The notes beneath the pieces were generated by a model. It was not told where the DNA came from, did not search any database, and was given only the letters and a program-made list of their open reading frames with translations. This document shows, one piece after another, positions 1 to 11,684 of a DNA stretch of 64,000 bases. Position numbers and translations under genes: made by a program. This DNA is from Cenococcum geophilum 1.58 (lineage: Eukaryota; Ascomycota; Dothideomycetes; Gloniales; Gloniaceae). How positions within the stretch are numbered: position 1 is the stretch's first letter; each line of letters begins with the position of its first letter. The DNA is taken from contig KV748247.1 in NCBI GenBank assembly GCA_001692895.1, positions 372,001-436,000 of the forward strand, written 5' to 3'.

Positions 1-2820
1 CTTTACCCTTAATTAGCAAAATCTAAGATAGGATAGGTAATGCGTAAATCTTTACGAAGATAGATCTAAGATAGGCGTACCATTAAATTAGAATTAAGGA
101 GGGCAATAAATAGAAGGCAGCCTTTAGATTATAAGAAGGACTATATAAACTATTAGTTTTACAATTTAGATTAATAAATGCACTAATAATATTTTAGAAA
201 AGAATTAATTGTTACGGCACTGACGCGCGTAACCTGGGTAAGGATCTAGTCAGGGGGCTCGCTTAAGCCTTGGCATATGTATATAGACGTGTCCTTTTCC
301 ACCTTCTGCTCCTCATCTTGATATCCGGGTCAATAGACTACCAATTGTACAGGCTTGCATACGTTCTACGGCGCTCGTGCCTCGATTGACTGAGTCGCTG
401 TGACATTAATAGTGTATTAGGAGAATACCTTAATAAGTTTGTTATAGTATACCTTAATAATAATATTATCTACTTAATAACTAAGGAAGAGCACGGGGAA
501 TACGTTAAATAGGTTTTAAAGAAACTATAAGAAAAACAGATGCTAGTAGCAATTAAGAAATATAAGTTCTTTATAAGGAAGACCAATTTCGTTAGATTTA
601 TTATTAAACTAGGTTATATTAGTATAGACCTAAAGAAAATTAAAGCTATAATGAGTTAGCAAGAACTAGAGAATATAACGCAGTTAAGGTTATTTTTAGG
701 GGTTTGCAATTACTATAGAAGGTTTATAGCATAGTAGTTAAAGAATATTAAATCGTTTACTAGGCTTATAAAGAAAGAGGAACTATAGGTATAGGGAGAT
801 AAATAAAAGAAGTTGTTTAAGGAACTTAAGGAGTTATTTACCTAGGAGCTAATCCTTAAAATCTATTAACTAGGACTAGATATAGTTATAGAAACGGACG
901 TATTAGACTATATACTAGAAGTATATTTGCTATAAAAGCATAAGGACATATAGCATCCAGTAGCATACTATAGTAGAAAGATAACACTATTAGAGTTAAA
1001 CTACGACGTCTATAATAAGGAGTTATTAGGTATAATTATAGCACTTAAGAAATAGAGAGTATTCTTATAAGGCGCAGAGAAACTATTTATAGTTAAGATA
1101 GATTATAAGAACCTAATGGGGTTCCTAATAATAAAAGAACTTAATTAGAGATAGGTTAAATAGGTAGAGATACTTATAGAATACTATTTTAAGATTTAGT
1201 ATACTAAAGGAACTAAGAATATAAGAGCAGATGCACTTAGTAGAAAGGCTAAACTATAAAATAATAAGAAACTATTAGGAGCAATACTATACAGAAATAA
1301 GGATAGATTAATTAGATATAATTACCCTAAACTAGTAATAACTTAAGAGGATAATAAACTAAGAAAAGTCTATAAGATACCAGAAAGCTTTTAAGTATAG
1401 AGAATTCTAGAAGTATAGCTAGAAGATCTATAAATAGATATATATAAGAATTAAGAAGCGAAGTATATCCTAAGAAGTATAGCAGAGCATTTTATAGAAA
1501 ATTTCTATAAGGGAGTTACTTAAGGACATAATAGAGCAATAGGCTTAGTGTTAAGACTTTAGGAAGAATATATTATTAACGGAATCTAGAATATTATAAG
1601 AAAAGTAATAAAAGAGTATTTAGATTATTAAAGGAATAAACTAATAAGGCATAAGCTATATAGAGGGCTATAACCTATTAAAATACTAGAGAGACTATAG
1701 GAGGTCATATTATAGGACTTTATTATTAAGTTACTAAAGTTAAGAGATCCTATTACCAGATAAGATTATAACGTAATCTTAATAATAGTAAATAAGCTTA
1801 CAAAGTAGGGATACTTTATAGCATATATAGAAGAAATCTTTATGGAAGATATTACTAGAATCTATATTAAGGAAGTATTTATAAGATATAAAGTACTAAA
1901 TAAGATTATATTAGATAGAAATCTAAGATTTATAGCAGTATTTTAGGAAGTATTCTTAGCAGAGTAAGGAGTTTAAGCAGTAACTTCCACCGCATATTAT
2001 CCGCAGATAGACGGTTAAATAGAAAGATTAAATTAGACGCTAGAATAGTATCTAAGGCATTATATTAATTATATATAAAATAATTAGGTATTGCTATTAC
2101 TAGTTATATAGTTTATATATAATATAATACTACAGAAAGATATAGGTATATTACTATTTAAGGTAAATTACGGATATAAGCTAAGAATATTGTTATTACT
2201 ATAGGAAGCGAAAAAAATAAGTAGTATAGCTAAAGAAAGAATAAAGACGTTAATAAATCTTTATATAAACCTTATAAAATTAGTAAAGAAAGTATAAAAG
2301 AGAATAAAAAAGTACTATAATGCTAAGAGATCTAAGGGACCAGATCTTAAGGAGGGAGATAAAGTATAGCTACTATACAAATTTTTTAAGAGTTAACGGC
2401 TAAGTAAGAAATTAAACTATATTAGACTAGGACCTTTTTAAATTATTTAGAGGATTTTACTAGTTATATTTAAGTTAAACCTACTAGCTAGGATAAAGAT
2501 CTACCCTATATAGTATATTATAATACTAAAGCTAGTATACAGAAATATTAAGCCACTAATTTATAAGGTAGATACGTATAGAGAATAGAAAGAAGATAAA
2601 TAGTAAGTTTTAAAGATCGTTAGTTATAAGGATATTAATAATAAAATATAGTATAAGGTTAAGTAGATAGGCTATAATAAGACTACCTAGAAACTACTAG
2701 AAAATTTAAAAAACGCTATAAGAAAGGTATAGGAGTATCAGAAGAGATTAGGTTAGGTAGCATTAATAAAAAAGGATTACTAAAAAATAAGTCACCTAAG
2801 GGGGACCTAAGAAGAGTAGT
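1..2820 (+). pseudogene. A1 pol remnant: RT, RNase H, integrase, chromodomain
   Basis: Reading through the many TAA/TAG codons gives the second half of a gypsy RT, with the catalytic YLDD box now YLNN near 446-472. RNase H follows (TDVLDY near 896-915), then an integrase with its zinc-binding region near 1,480-1,640 and core near 1,720-2,060, and a chromodomain-like stretch near 2,600-2,760 (YKVK.IGY). Most stops fall where Gln or Trp is expected, as C-to-T mutation predicts. The gene is dead. The segment matches the reverse complement of A3 and also A4, which confirms family membership. The RT is split by the solo LTR at 210-405. Confidence 0.85.
210..405. repeat. Solo LTR (196 bp) inserted in A1 RT
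   Basis: The segment starts TGTTACGG and ends GTGACA, and is flanked by a perfect 5-bp duplication, TTAAT (205-209 and 406-410). Removing it with one TTAAT restores the family A RT sequence. It is clearly richer in G+C than its surroundings and shows little TA enrichment, so it probably arrived after the host element was mutated, or escaped RIP because of its size. No internal region remains, so it is a recombination-derived solo LTR. Its first bases resemble the LTR of element G, but the rest does not. Confidence 0.8.
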
Positions 2821-3404
2821 TACTAAGCTACTTAGATTTATTTCCTTCTCTATTAGAAGAGAATTTGTTTTTTTATTACTAAGTTTCTATAAACCTTATT
2901 TTATAAGTTTCTACTCCTTAAAACGGACCTTTTTATAACCCTTTTTAAGACGAATTAACCGAGTGGACGCCATAAGATAAGACTTAAGGGCCCGTTACTA
3001 AGCATTGGCCGCCTCTTATTTAGCATTATAAGAATAATATAGTTCCGCTAGAGTAATAAATAATTTATTATCTAGCCGCGTAGTAGCAGATTAAATATAA
3101 GACCTTAAAATAGATAAGTTAAGGAACTAGATAACTATTAAGAGTAATAAGTCGCGTATATTTAGTATTAGAGATAGAGCGAACATTATAGGATAAATAA
3201 ATATTTGCTTTAGTACACTCTAAGTAAAAAGATGGTTATTGCGAAGATAAACTTGCTAACGTAATATAAACTAACCCCTTTTTTAAATAATAAGAATATG
3301 GAGACGGTATAATCTTACTAAGAGATAATATTATAGCAATAGTGCGAGTATAACGAACGGTTAAAGAAAGAGAAGAAGCTTTAAATATTATAAGTAATAA
3401 TATT
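2821..3404 (+). other. A1 region downstream of the chromodomain, no gene recognised
   Basis: This AT-rich stretch lies between the A1 chromodomain and the insertion point of B. It is homologous, in reverse orientation, to A3 at about 16,300-16,880. The read-through frame breaks into short pieces, and I see no conserved domain. It is probably the 3' end of pol plus untranslated sequence. Confidence 0.5.
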
Positions 3405-3629
3405 TATTAGGTAAAACCTAAGTAGATAGTTATATAGCCGCAAGGTACGGGCGACCCTAGGGCAACCCAGGGGTAACTCGCCCGTGAGGCACGTGCTCTG
3501 CACGTGCCTAGGGAAAACCCTTCCTACCTCGCATACAGACTCCTCCTTTTCCCTTAAGGATTCGTCTCTGTCTATATAATATACCCATTATTCTATCATT
3601 AGACTCCCTATCTATATCCTTACCTTATA
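3405..3629 (+). repeat. B 5' LTR (225 bp)
   Basis: The repeat starts TATTAGG (TGTTAGG in the 3' copy) and ends TTATA (TCACA in the 3' copy); RIP has converted the canonical TG..CA ends in this copy. It keeps a GC-rich core near 3,440-3,530. A conserved box, AAGGATTCGTCTCTG, lies at 3,556-3,570 and is a candidate transcription start region. Confidence 0.93.
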
Positions 3630-3648
3630 TTTAAATCCTTACTAATCC
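3630..3648 (+). promoter_or_regulatory. B candidate primer-binding site (self-priming type)
   Basis: Directly after the 5' LTR the sequence reads TTAAATCCTTACTAAT. Its AATCCTTA core is the reverse complement of TAAGGATT, which occurs inside the LTR at 3,555-3,562. It does not look like the usual TGG start of a tRNA-complementary site. Element E shows the same relation. Tf1/sushi-type chromoviruses are known to prime from the 5' end of their own RNA; applying that here is inference. Confidence 0.4.
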
Positions 3649-4970
3649 CCTTAGGAGAATAGCCGGTTTAATTTTTCTATAATACCTCTAAAAAGAAAAC
3701 TAACGCCTACACCTAATGGTAATACACTAGTAATACAACCGTAGAACGCCTTAGGATCTAGTGCAGACGAAACCGCTAAAAGTATACTAGCAGTATCTAA
3801 GCCATTCTCCAAATCCCAAAATAATTAGATATTTACGAACGCTAGAGACTAGTTTAACTTATATACCTGGGCTTAACAGGAGCTTAGTAAGGTTACTAGC
3901 GTCCTACCTAATACCGCTAATATAAAGGAGCTAGATAAGCTGGCTAAGAAAATAGCCAACTTACGGAGCATTATTGATTTGATAAAGCCCTCCCGTTACC
4001 TCCCTAGTAAAGAGCACGAGTTACGTGGCGAACGTATACGCCAATTAAATCTTAACGCCCTGGTCAAGAAGTTACCACCTAATATTAGCGGTACTACTTA
4101 ACAGCATTTTAACCGGTGGATTGCCGCAGTTAAGAACCGATTTAAGGTTAATAACGCTGACTACGACTGTAAGTAACGCATGCGCTAGGCCATTAAAGGT
4201 CTTATAAAAGAAAAGACAATCGCCTAATTAGTCTATCGCCGGTTAGGTACTAAGGATAAGAGTCCCTTACTATAGGATAAATTTAAGACTATGGTCCAAG
4301 ACCAGATTAGGAACCCTATAGTGAGACGCTTTAATAACGCTATAATGTACTATATGGCTGTTATAAAGGAGAATTAAAGGTTTAACGTCTTCCTAGCCCG
4401 TATATATAGCTTAGAGGACCTCTTCTTATATACCCCTTTTATTAATCCTAAATAATAGGTAGACTTCTAGTTCTTATGTCTTCTAGCCTACCTATAAGTA
4501 GAGCTCTTCTGCTAGAACTTCGCCTAACGGGTAAGAACTGCTAAAGACCTCTTTAACGAAATCTGCTGTGTAGAGCAATTACTTAATACTATAAAGCTTG
4601 CGGAAGATCGCGTAAGTAGTAGCGGCAAATTATCGCGTATAAAGCGTGGTTGCAGCATAGGCTCTATAGACTTAGGCTTAGGGAACAGAACCTAAAAAGG
4701 GCGACGCTTTTCTAAGTAAACTCCTAGGGAGATTACCTAAAAGCTAGATGGCTTAGGGGACCCCCTAGACACTGGTGCTACGCAGGCGAGTTAAAGGACC
4801 GTAGGCGGCTACTATAAGGAACACTAGAAGTAGGCTAAAGAGAAGTTAGCTCAGGCTTTAGAAAACCCGAAGCCCTAGTAGCGCATCTCTCTTAACTGTA
4901 ACTAGGGCCTAATATAGAGGGAGAGAAGAAACGCATTATGGTATATATTGCGATGGATACGCCCTAGGGC
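3640..4970 (+). pseudogene. B gag remnant
   Basis: One read-through frame from about 3,900 to 4,960 gives a gag-like protein. It contains PPNISGTT.QHFNRWIAAVKNRF near 4,075-4,145, followed by a helical, charged region up to about 4,600. Several TAG/TAA codons interrupt it. The N-terminal start could not be fixed because the first 250 bases are frame-broken. A Cys-poor, basic stretch near 4,860-4,960 stands where a nucleic-acid-binding tail would be, but no clear CCHC knuckle is visible. In these elements Gag forms the intracellular particle. The gene is non-functional. Confidence 0.7.
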
Positions 4971-7900
4971 GAAGTCCGCCTATATGCCTTATATAATAAT
5001 AGGTACTAAATTAACCTTATTAATTAAGACGTTGTCTATAGGTTTAACTTACCTATACGCTACGCGCTACGTTTACGTAAACCTATTATATGTTTCCTTA
5101 ATAGCAACCAGATAATAATCTGGGATGCTTATAATCTAACAATCACCACTAGCGACTCCTAGGGTATCCCTTGTACTATTAGCCCGCAGACCTTTTAGGG
5201 CGGCTTATTTGATGGTTATAATATGGTTCTTAGATAGGATTGGCTCGCAGAAGCAGATTTATTAATTAGCTTCCGTTCTGGATAGTTCGTCTAGGGTACT
5301 TCGGACCCTAGACGCCTCTAGATAGTTACCCTTAACGCTCTCCTGGTAGATATTAAGGCTAGCGAAATAGTTTATTTGCTATAGCCAGAAGACTCCTTTT
5401 CTACGCCAGTCGTGAACATAATAGAGGACCTGTTGTTACTGGCAGCGAGTACCCGTATAGACCCTCTAGATATAGAGACACCGGTTATAAATATAGTAGA
5501 GAACCTACCGTCACTGGCAGCGAGTACCCGTGGAGACCCTCTAGTGCCGGCGTAGATCACCTATATATAAGGGGGAGGTGATTAAAACCCTGAAACTATT
5601 AAGTATACTGCAGTAGAGCTATATGCACTCTCTATATAAGTATACCTACGAAACGTATATTAGCCGCACCCTTCTCTTCACTAGCTCCTGGAAGCACACT
5701 ACTATATAATAGTCGCTTCGACCTCTATAGCCCCTGGCCTACCAGATATATATAAGGAGGAAATTAATATCTTTTCTAACGAGCTAGCAAGCATACTACC
5801 GTAGAACTCTAAGTATAACTATATAATTGACTTAGAAGAAGGCAAGACACTACCGTAAATACCCCTCTATAACCTCTTATAGAAAGAGTTACAGATCTTA
5901 TAAGAGTACCTAGATAGTGCTCTTGAAAAGGGCTGGATCAGGCCCAGCAAGTCGCCTGCTAGAGCGCCCATCCTCTTTATGCCGAAAGCAGACGGTATAA
6001 TGCGGCTATGCGTTGACTATAGACGCCTAAATAAGATTATGATTAAAAATCGGTACCCCCTACCGCTAGTTGGCGAACTCTTTAATAGGCTTAGCTATGC
6101 GAAGATATTTATAAAGCTGGATCTTTATAATGCGTACTATAGGATTCGCATTAAAAAGGGAGACGAATGGAAGACCGTATTTAAAATATACTACGGTCAC
6201 TTTAAGTACCTAGTGATGCCCTTTAGTCTTACTAACGCCCCTATAACTTTTTAGAGCTATATTTATAAAGCTCTAGGAACCCTAGTAGATACTATCTGCG
6301 TAGTCTACCTAGATAATATTCTTATCTACTTAAATAATAAGGATAAGCACGTTGAGCACGTTAAGTAGGTACTGCGACAGCTCCGCGCTTGGGGCCTATA
6401 CGCCAAACTATTAAAATACATCTTTTATACTAAGAACGTTGAGTTCCTAGGCTTTATTATTACCCCTAGGGGTATTATAATGGACCCTAACCGCGTAAAA
6501 GCTATTAAGGAATGGCCTAAACCTAAGTCCTATAGGGACATCTAGGTCTTCCTTAGCTTTGCTAACTTCTATAGGCAATTTATTTAGAACTACTCGGATA
6601 CCGCATACCCCCTATACGTATATCTTATATAGGCATATTATAACCCGACGTTAGATGGGGAGAAGAAGAGGAAGCGTAAGTTAAAAGGGCCTACTAAATG
6701 GTATTAACCCTGGTCCTGGCCTAATAACGCGCAGTAGGCGTTTTATAAGCTACGCGCTGCGTTTATATAGGCTCCTCTACTTCGCTACTTTAACCCTAAT
6801 CTACCCCTAATAGTAATTACTGACGCTTCCGACTATACCTATAGCGGTATACTTCTACAGCCTTTAGGGTAGGGAGATTAACTCTACTAGCACCCAATCG
6901 CTTATTATAGTTAGAAGCTTACTAGCCTAGAAGTACGGTATAACACATATAATAAAGAACTACTCGCTATAGTGCAATGCTTTAAGACGTAGCGCCATTA
7001 CCTTAAATACGCCGCATATATAACGCGCGTGCTCTATAATTACAACAATCTCTAGTACTTTATAACCACTAAGAGCTTATCTACTCGCTAGGCCTGGTAC
7101 GCTAAGGAACTAGCTAAGTTTAATTTTAAGATTAAATATAAGCTAGGCAAGATAAATCCTGCTAATATACTATCTTGGCGCCCAGATTATGCCAAAGGCT
7201 TTAAAGATAGTAGTAAGAGGATACTCCTTAATGCTATACTGCCTATATTGCAGCAAAAGTTGCGGGTTATAGGCCTTATAGGCGGCCCTAGTGCTACTAT
7301 ACTACACTAGCGAGTAGCATACGTGTAGTATACAAGTAACCCTTACAAACTTGGCGCCGGTGGACTAGAGCGTCCTACCATTCTCTTTAAGACTACTTTA
7401 ACCGGCCTGATAGCGCTTAACCCTAGGGAAAACCCCTTAGCCTAAGCTACGGTCCCCCGCGACAACCTAGCGAGTCACCTATATATTATATATTACCTTG
7501 CTAGCACCAACTTTGCGCAGAGTCTTGTGCTACGGCAAGAAGTAGTAGTAGCTGCTTTAGCCGAAACGGCGTTTATAGAACAACCCCCTAAGTCACTAGT
7601 TAATTTTATTTATAGAGTATAAAAAAGGGACGCCTTTACACGCTCTATATATAATTAGTTAATCTAGAAATAAGTTCCCACCGGTAACAAGGACTATACC
7701 CTTAATAATTAAGGACTCCTAAGGCAAAATAATAAGGTCTGGGTGCCGAATTGCACATTACTATAATAGGAGATCCTTAAGCGAAATCATAACAATTCTA
7801 TAGGCGGCTACTATGGTTTTAACCGTACCTTCGAGGTAATCGCGCAAAAGTACACTTAGAATGGCCTTACCTAGGACCTTTACAAATACCTAGATAATTA

Positions 7901-9080
7901 TAATACCTACTAACACTCTAAATCGCGCCGCTATAAACCCTATAGTGAGCTATAGCCTCTCTAGGCCCCCACCCAAGCCTAGCGGTATTATTTACTTAAC
8001 TTTATTACGGATTTCCCAGAGTCTAAAACTCCTAATGGCGTAGAGTATAACTCCGTCTTTATCCTTATAGACCGTTTTACAAAGCTAGTGCGCTACTATC
8101 TAGTGCGTAAGATAATTAATGCTACATAACTCGCAGAACTCTTATTTAGAGTCTTTGCATAAATAGGGCCTCTAGATAATATTATCTCTAATAGGGGTAG
8201 TGTATTTACAAGCGAGTACTAAAGCACTATATGCTACCATCTCCGCGTTTAACGTAAACTTAGCACTATATTCTACCCGCAGACAGATAGGTAGACGGAG
8301 CGTTAGAACCAGGAGCTTAAGGCATACCTACGTATATTTACGAACTAGGAACAGTTTAATTAGGCCTCCCTACTTAAAGAAGCAGCCTTTGCCTATAACT
8401 CTAAGGTCCATACCATAATAAAGCGTTCCCCTATTAAGCTCGCCTACGGCTAGCTACTAAATGTCCTAAATAGAGTCCTAGACAGCGTCTAAGACGCCTA
8501 GTAAGGTGGGGAGGGGTCTGAGTTGATAAATGTCTAACTCGTAGAGACGTACCTATAACGCCTGCGCCTTATACATAAGGTAGCGGCGGCGTTAATAATG
8601 CACGCCTAAAAGCTTCAGGTAAAATACTACAATCGTCACTATCTGGCCAAGCATTTCGCCGTTAGTAAATAAGTCCTACTCTCCTCTAAGAACATCCGCA
8701 TGAAACGTCCTTATAAAAAGCTTAACTATAAGTTTATAGGACCGTTTTAGATCCTAGAGCGCGTAGGGCAGTAAGTATATAAGCTAGAGCTCCTACCTGC
8801 TATGGCACGGCTCCACCTAGTCTTCTATATCTCCCTACTAGAGCCTTACAGGTTACGCCCTAGGTTTTAACCCCTAGCAGTGGAAGAGCTTAAGGAAGGC
8901 AGCTGGGAAGTAGAAGCAATCATTACCTACTAGGATCGTACTAGATAACTGTAGTACCTTATTAAATAGCTAGGATGGCTAAATAAGTATAATAAATAGA
9001 AATACGAGACAGAATTTAAGAATTATTAATAACTGCTGGATAAGTACTATAAGCGGGACACCTTAGCCTTATAGCCGAAG
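4971..9080 (+). pseudogene. B pol remnant: protease, RT, RNase H, integrase, chromodomain
   Basis: The protease-like region lies at about 4,980-5,300. RT runs from about 5,860 to 6,600 and includes [11 protein letters not shown] (about 6,003-6,035), KLDLYNAYY (about 6,114-6,140) and the active site VYLDN near 6,302-6,316, where YLDD has lost its second Asp. RNase H lies at about 6,740-7,200 (VITDASDYTYSGILLQ). Integrase spans about 7,700-8,420 (FITDFPES, ISNRGSVFTSEY, then a TER.NQE box carrying the glutamate). A chromodomain lies at about 8,890-9,040 (WEVEAIITY, then YLIK.LGW). Stops at Gln/Trp positions kill the frame, but the order is textbook chromovirus. Confidence 0.9.
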
Positions 9081-9500
9081 CGCAGGTAAAAAGTAAGCAC
9101 CGCTATTAAAATATAACCTGTATTAAAGCGGAGCAGAGGACGTCCTAAGGGATTAAAGAATAAGTAACAACTGCTATAAGAACTGCGGCGTACGTATAGG
9201 GTGAAGTTTTAATTCATTAATATCCTATATAAGCCACACTCTAACGCAACCTAACGATGCTAGTGACTTATAGGTGAGGCCACAGCGTATACCGGCAACA
9301 AAGCTTAATTTAGAGAGCACCCTTTCTAGACCTAGTCCGTTACTCTATACTAGCTAAGCAGATTACTTATATATTAGAGAATAGGCCTGTTTATAACCGG
9401 GGTCTATTTAACTAGGGTTTACGACCTACTGGTAACCCGCTAGTAGTAACCTATACCAATAACTTACACTATTCTATATATATGCTACGCAGATAATATA

Positions 9501-9726
9501 TAAGGCTAAAGTATAGGTTAGCGGCGGATTTAACGGGCATATAGCCTTACCGTCCTAAACTTAGCTATATATAAGTAACCTATAAACCTACCCGCGAAGT
9601 ATATACGGCGCTATGCTAGTATAGCGTAAGGCTAAAGTAGGGTCAGCGGTGGGTTTAATAGGCATATAGCCTTACCGTCTATAAATCTGGCTATATGCGA
9701 ATAACCTATAACTAACCCGCGAGGTA
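9501..9726 (+). repeat. Two ~100-bp direct repeats in the B 3' untranslated region
   Basis: Units at about 9,501-9,600 and 9,627-9,726 share TAAGGCTAAAGTA at their start, CATATAGCCTTACCGTC in the middle and ACCCGCGA(A/G)GTA at the end. The period is 126 bp. They lie between the chromodomain and the 3' LTR and have no coding appearance. Their differences are mostly transitions. Confidence 0.75.
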
Positions 9727-10090
9727 CTAGCGACCTATTTACATAAGTGAGCTTTTAGAATATTTCTGGTCTACTAAATTTAAGCAACGGTATTAAGCTC
9801 CACTAGCTCTACCTATTAAATAGACTAATTAGGATTTTCTATACCGGGTATATAAAATTGCTACTAGCTCGGTTAAATGCGGGGGAGTCTTAGTAAGGCA
9901 AATCTGACTAATTAGACAACTTCGACCGCCGGTTAAAGTTCCTTAACATCTTTACGCCGCGCATATGTACTACCCGTCTCTCTATACGCAAAATTAAGAC
10001 GCTCTTTCCCCTCCAAATTTTTTCCTTACTAAGGTTTTTTATGGGGTTTTATTAAGGCTTAAGCATATAAAGGATCGGGGACGACCCTTT

Positions 10091-10106
10091 TTAAAGGGGG
10101 GGGCAT
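10091..10106 (+). promoter_or_regulatory. B polypurine tract
   Basis: A purine run (AAAGGGGGGGG, then CAT) sits immediately upstream of the 3' LTR start at 10,107. This is the expected position for the plus-strand primer of reverse transcription. Confidence 0.7.
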
Positions 10107-10331
10107 TGTTAGGTAAAACCTAAGTAGATAGTTATATAGCCGCAAGGTACGGGCGACCCTGGGGCAACCCAGGGGTAACTCGCCCGTGAGGCACGTGCTC
10201 TACACGTGCCTAGGGAAAACCCTTCCTACCTCGCACACAGACTCCTCCTTTTCCCTTAAGGATTCGTCTCTGTCTATACAATATACCCATTATTCTATCA
10301 TTAGACTCCCTATCCACATCCTCACCTCACA
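10107..10331 (+). repeat. B 3' LTR (225 bp)
   Basis: It pairs with 3,405-3,629 over its full length. It keeps the canonical ends TGTTAGG and CTCACA and more CA dinucleotides than the 5' copy. The 10,332-10,335 flank TATT matches the left flank. Confidence 0.93.
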
Positions 10332-10427
10332 TATTAACCAAATTAATTAGACGGATATTATACCTTTAGTAAATAACTTAGAGATATTAAAAATCTTTAA
10401 GGATAAAGATAAAAAGGAGGGAGATAG

Positions 10428-10848
10428 TATTATGGATGCTTTAAGTATAATATTATAACTACTTAAAGAGAAGTTAGAAGAAGCTAGTTAGTTAATTTAG
10501 GTATAGTCTAGAATAGAGCCAATAGAGCTATATAATAAGGAATAGTAACTAAGGTTATATAACGTAATTTATATAATCTATATAATCTATATAATCTATA
10601 ATAGAGTAGATAGAGTATATATACCTTATATACTAAGGGGATTTCTTAGGAGTACGGTTGTGTATTTAAAGGACTATAGTCCCTACCTAAATAGTTCTCT
10701 CCTTTATAGTAAATCTTAGAATATAATTAGAGTTAATTTATTAGGCAACCACTTTACTAGTTATTATTACGTTATTAACTTCTTATTTACCTATATACCT
10801 AGCCTATTAATAAGTCTACCATAGTTCCTACTATAAGGCTTTGTTACA
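10428..10848 (+). repeat. A1 3' LTR (421 bp)
   Basis: It starts TATTATGG (ancestral TGTTACGG) after a polypurine tract at about 10,411-10,427 and ends TTGTTACA. Reverse-orientation copies are at 11,685-12,105, 15,799-16,217 and 23,315-23,734, and a direct copy is at 51,928-52,347. All are 419-421 bp and fix the family A LTR boundaries. A run of TATATAATC repeats lies near 10,570-10,600. Confidence 0.9.
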
Positions 10849-11639
10849 TTTAGTTATTGCATACTCTATATCTTATATAACTATAAAACTCTATCCTAGC
10901 CCTTCTTAGCCTATTCCCTTTAGTAGATCCAATTATTAATCTTAATCGCTTAATTTATTAACTCCCTTAGGGTATCCGCATCTTCTATTAAAATAATTAC
11001 GTCCTAGATTTTAGCCTTAAGTCCTTATTTATATTATGCTATAAGCGCCTTATTATTTTACTTAACTTATATTACTAATGTCTAGAACTACGTTATATAC
11101 TTAATTACTAAGGTTTATTGCGTAATGTCTTAGAGTTTTCTTTCCGCTATAGTTACTAACTCTAGGTCTTTAAATATTTGTATAAGTTGTTCCGTAAACC
11201 CTTCCTAGCTTATAAATATAAACCGTACTTCTTAATTAGTGGTTATTATACCATTCGCTTGTATTTCTATAAGGTAAGGCTTAAACTATTTAAGTACTCT
11301 CCCTAATAGGAATAGTCCCGCATATACTATTCGATCTATAGGTATTAGCAGCTTCGCTCCTTCTTACGTAACTTTAAAGTACATTTACGTAAGAAATTCT
11401 TTAAGCTTTAATCTTTCTCCTAAGTACCTTTCTATTAATGGTAACTTAACCCTTACCGCTTTTATCCTATTAACCCTCTCTTCTAGCGCCGCATTATTTG
11501 TTATTAACTAGTTAATTACCTCTTATAGTTATCTAACCGTCACAGGTTGCTATAAATTACTATTTACTATACTAGTATTACCTAACCTTAAAGTAGTTAC
11601 CGCCGTTAATAGCGTTATAGTAGCTATCTTTAGTAGCAT
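10849..11639 (-). pseudogene. A2 gag remnant (retrotransposon Gag fold)
   Basis: The frame starts at an ATG on the minus strand at 11,639, equivalent to the better-preserved MPPKAATTTPL start of A3 at 23,273. It runs down to the A1 insertion point at 10,849. Read through stops, it matches the Retrotrans_gag type (a LKxF-like motif, then a helical region with QEVRF-like and YKQGL-like motifs in the A3 copy). It is truncated by A1. Confidence 0.75.
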
Positions 11640-11684
11640 ATTATTCGACTTTCTATATTTAATACTATAATTAGGTAGTAATTA

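Larger units (their letters stand above)
3405..10331 (+). mobile_element. B: complete Ty3/gypsy chromovirus, 6.93 kb, nested in A1
   Basis: Two 225-bp LTRs (3,405-3,629 and 10,107-10,331) flank gag and pol in the order gag, protease, RT, RNase H, integrase, chromodomain. The flanking duplication is TATT (or ATATT, since the boundary is ambiguous by one base). Joining the flanks restores the uninterrupted sequence seen in A3 near 16,300. The two LTRs differ at about ten positions, all transitions in CA/TG context. B is the least degraded chromovirus here, with runs of nearly 100 open codons in its RT. It is therefore a late layer of the nest, although it too has been through RIP. Confidence 0.93.
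1..10848 (+). mobile_element. A1: Ty3/gypsy chromovirus (family A), 5' part outside window, RIP-degraded
   Basis: The visible part runs from the reverse-transcriptase palm through RNase H, integrase and a chromodomain to a 3' LTR ending at 10,848. It is interrupted by a solo LTR (210-405) and by complete element B (3,405-10,331). After B the sequence resumes exactly as in the related copy A3. The polypurine tract at about 10,411-10,427 precedes the 3' LTR. The base after the LTR (10,849) lies inside the gag of a family A copy in the opposite orientation (A2), so A1 inserted into A2. The left end and 5' LTR are beyond the window. Confidence 0.85.

Noticed and set aside
5979-6254. 91-codon open frame resembling an RT
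   Set aside because: It is real RT sequence but only the best-preserved stretch of B pol, with stops on both sides. Reported as part of that pseudogene, not as a gene.
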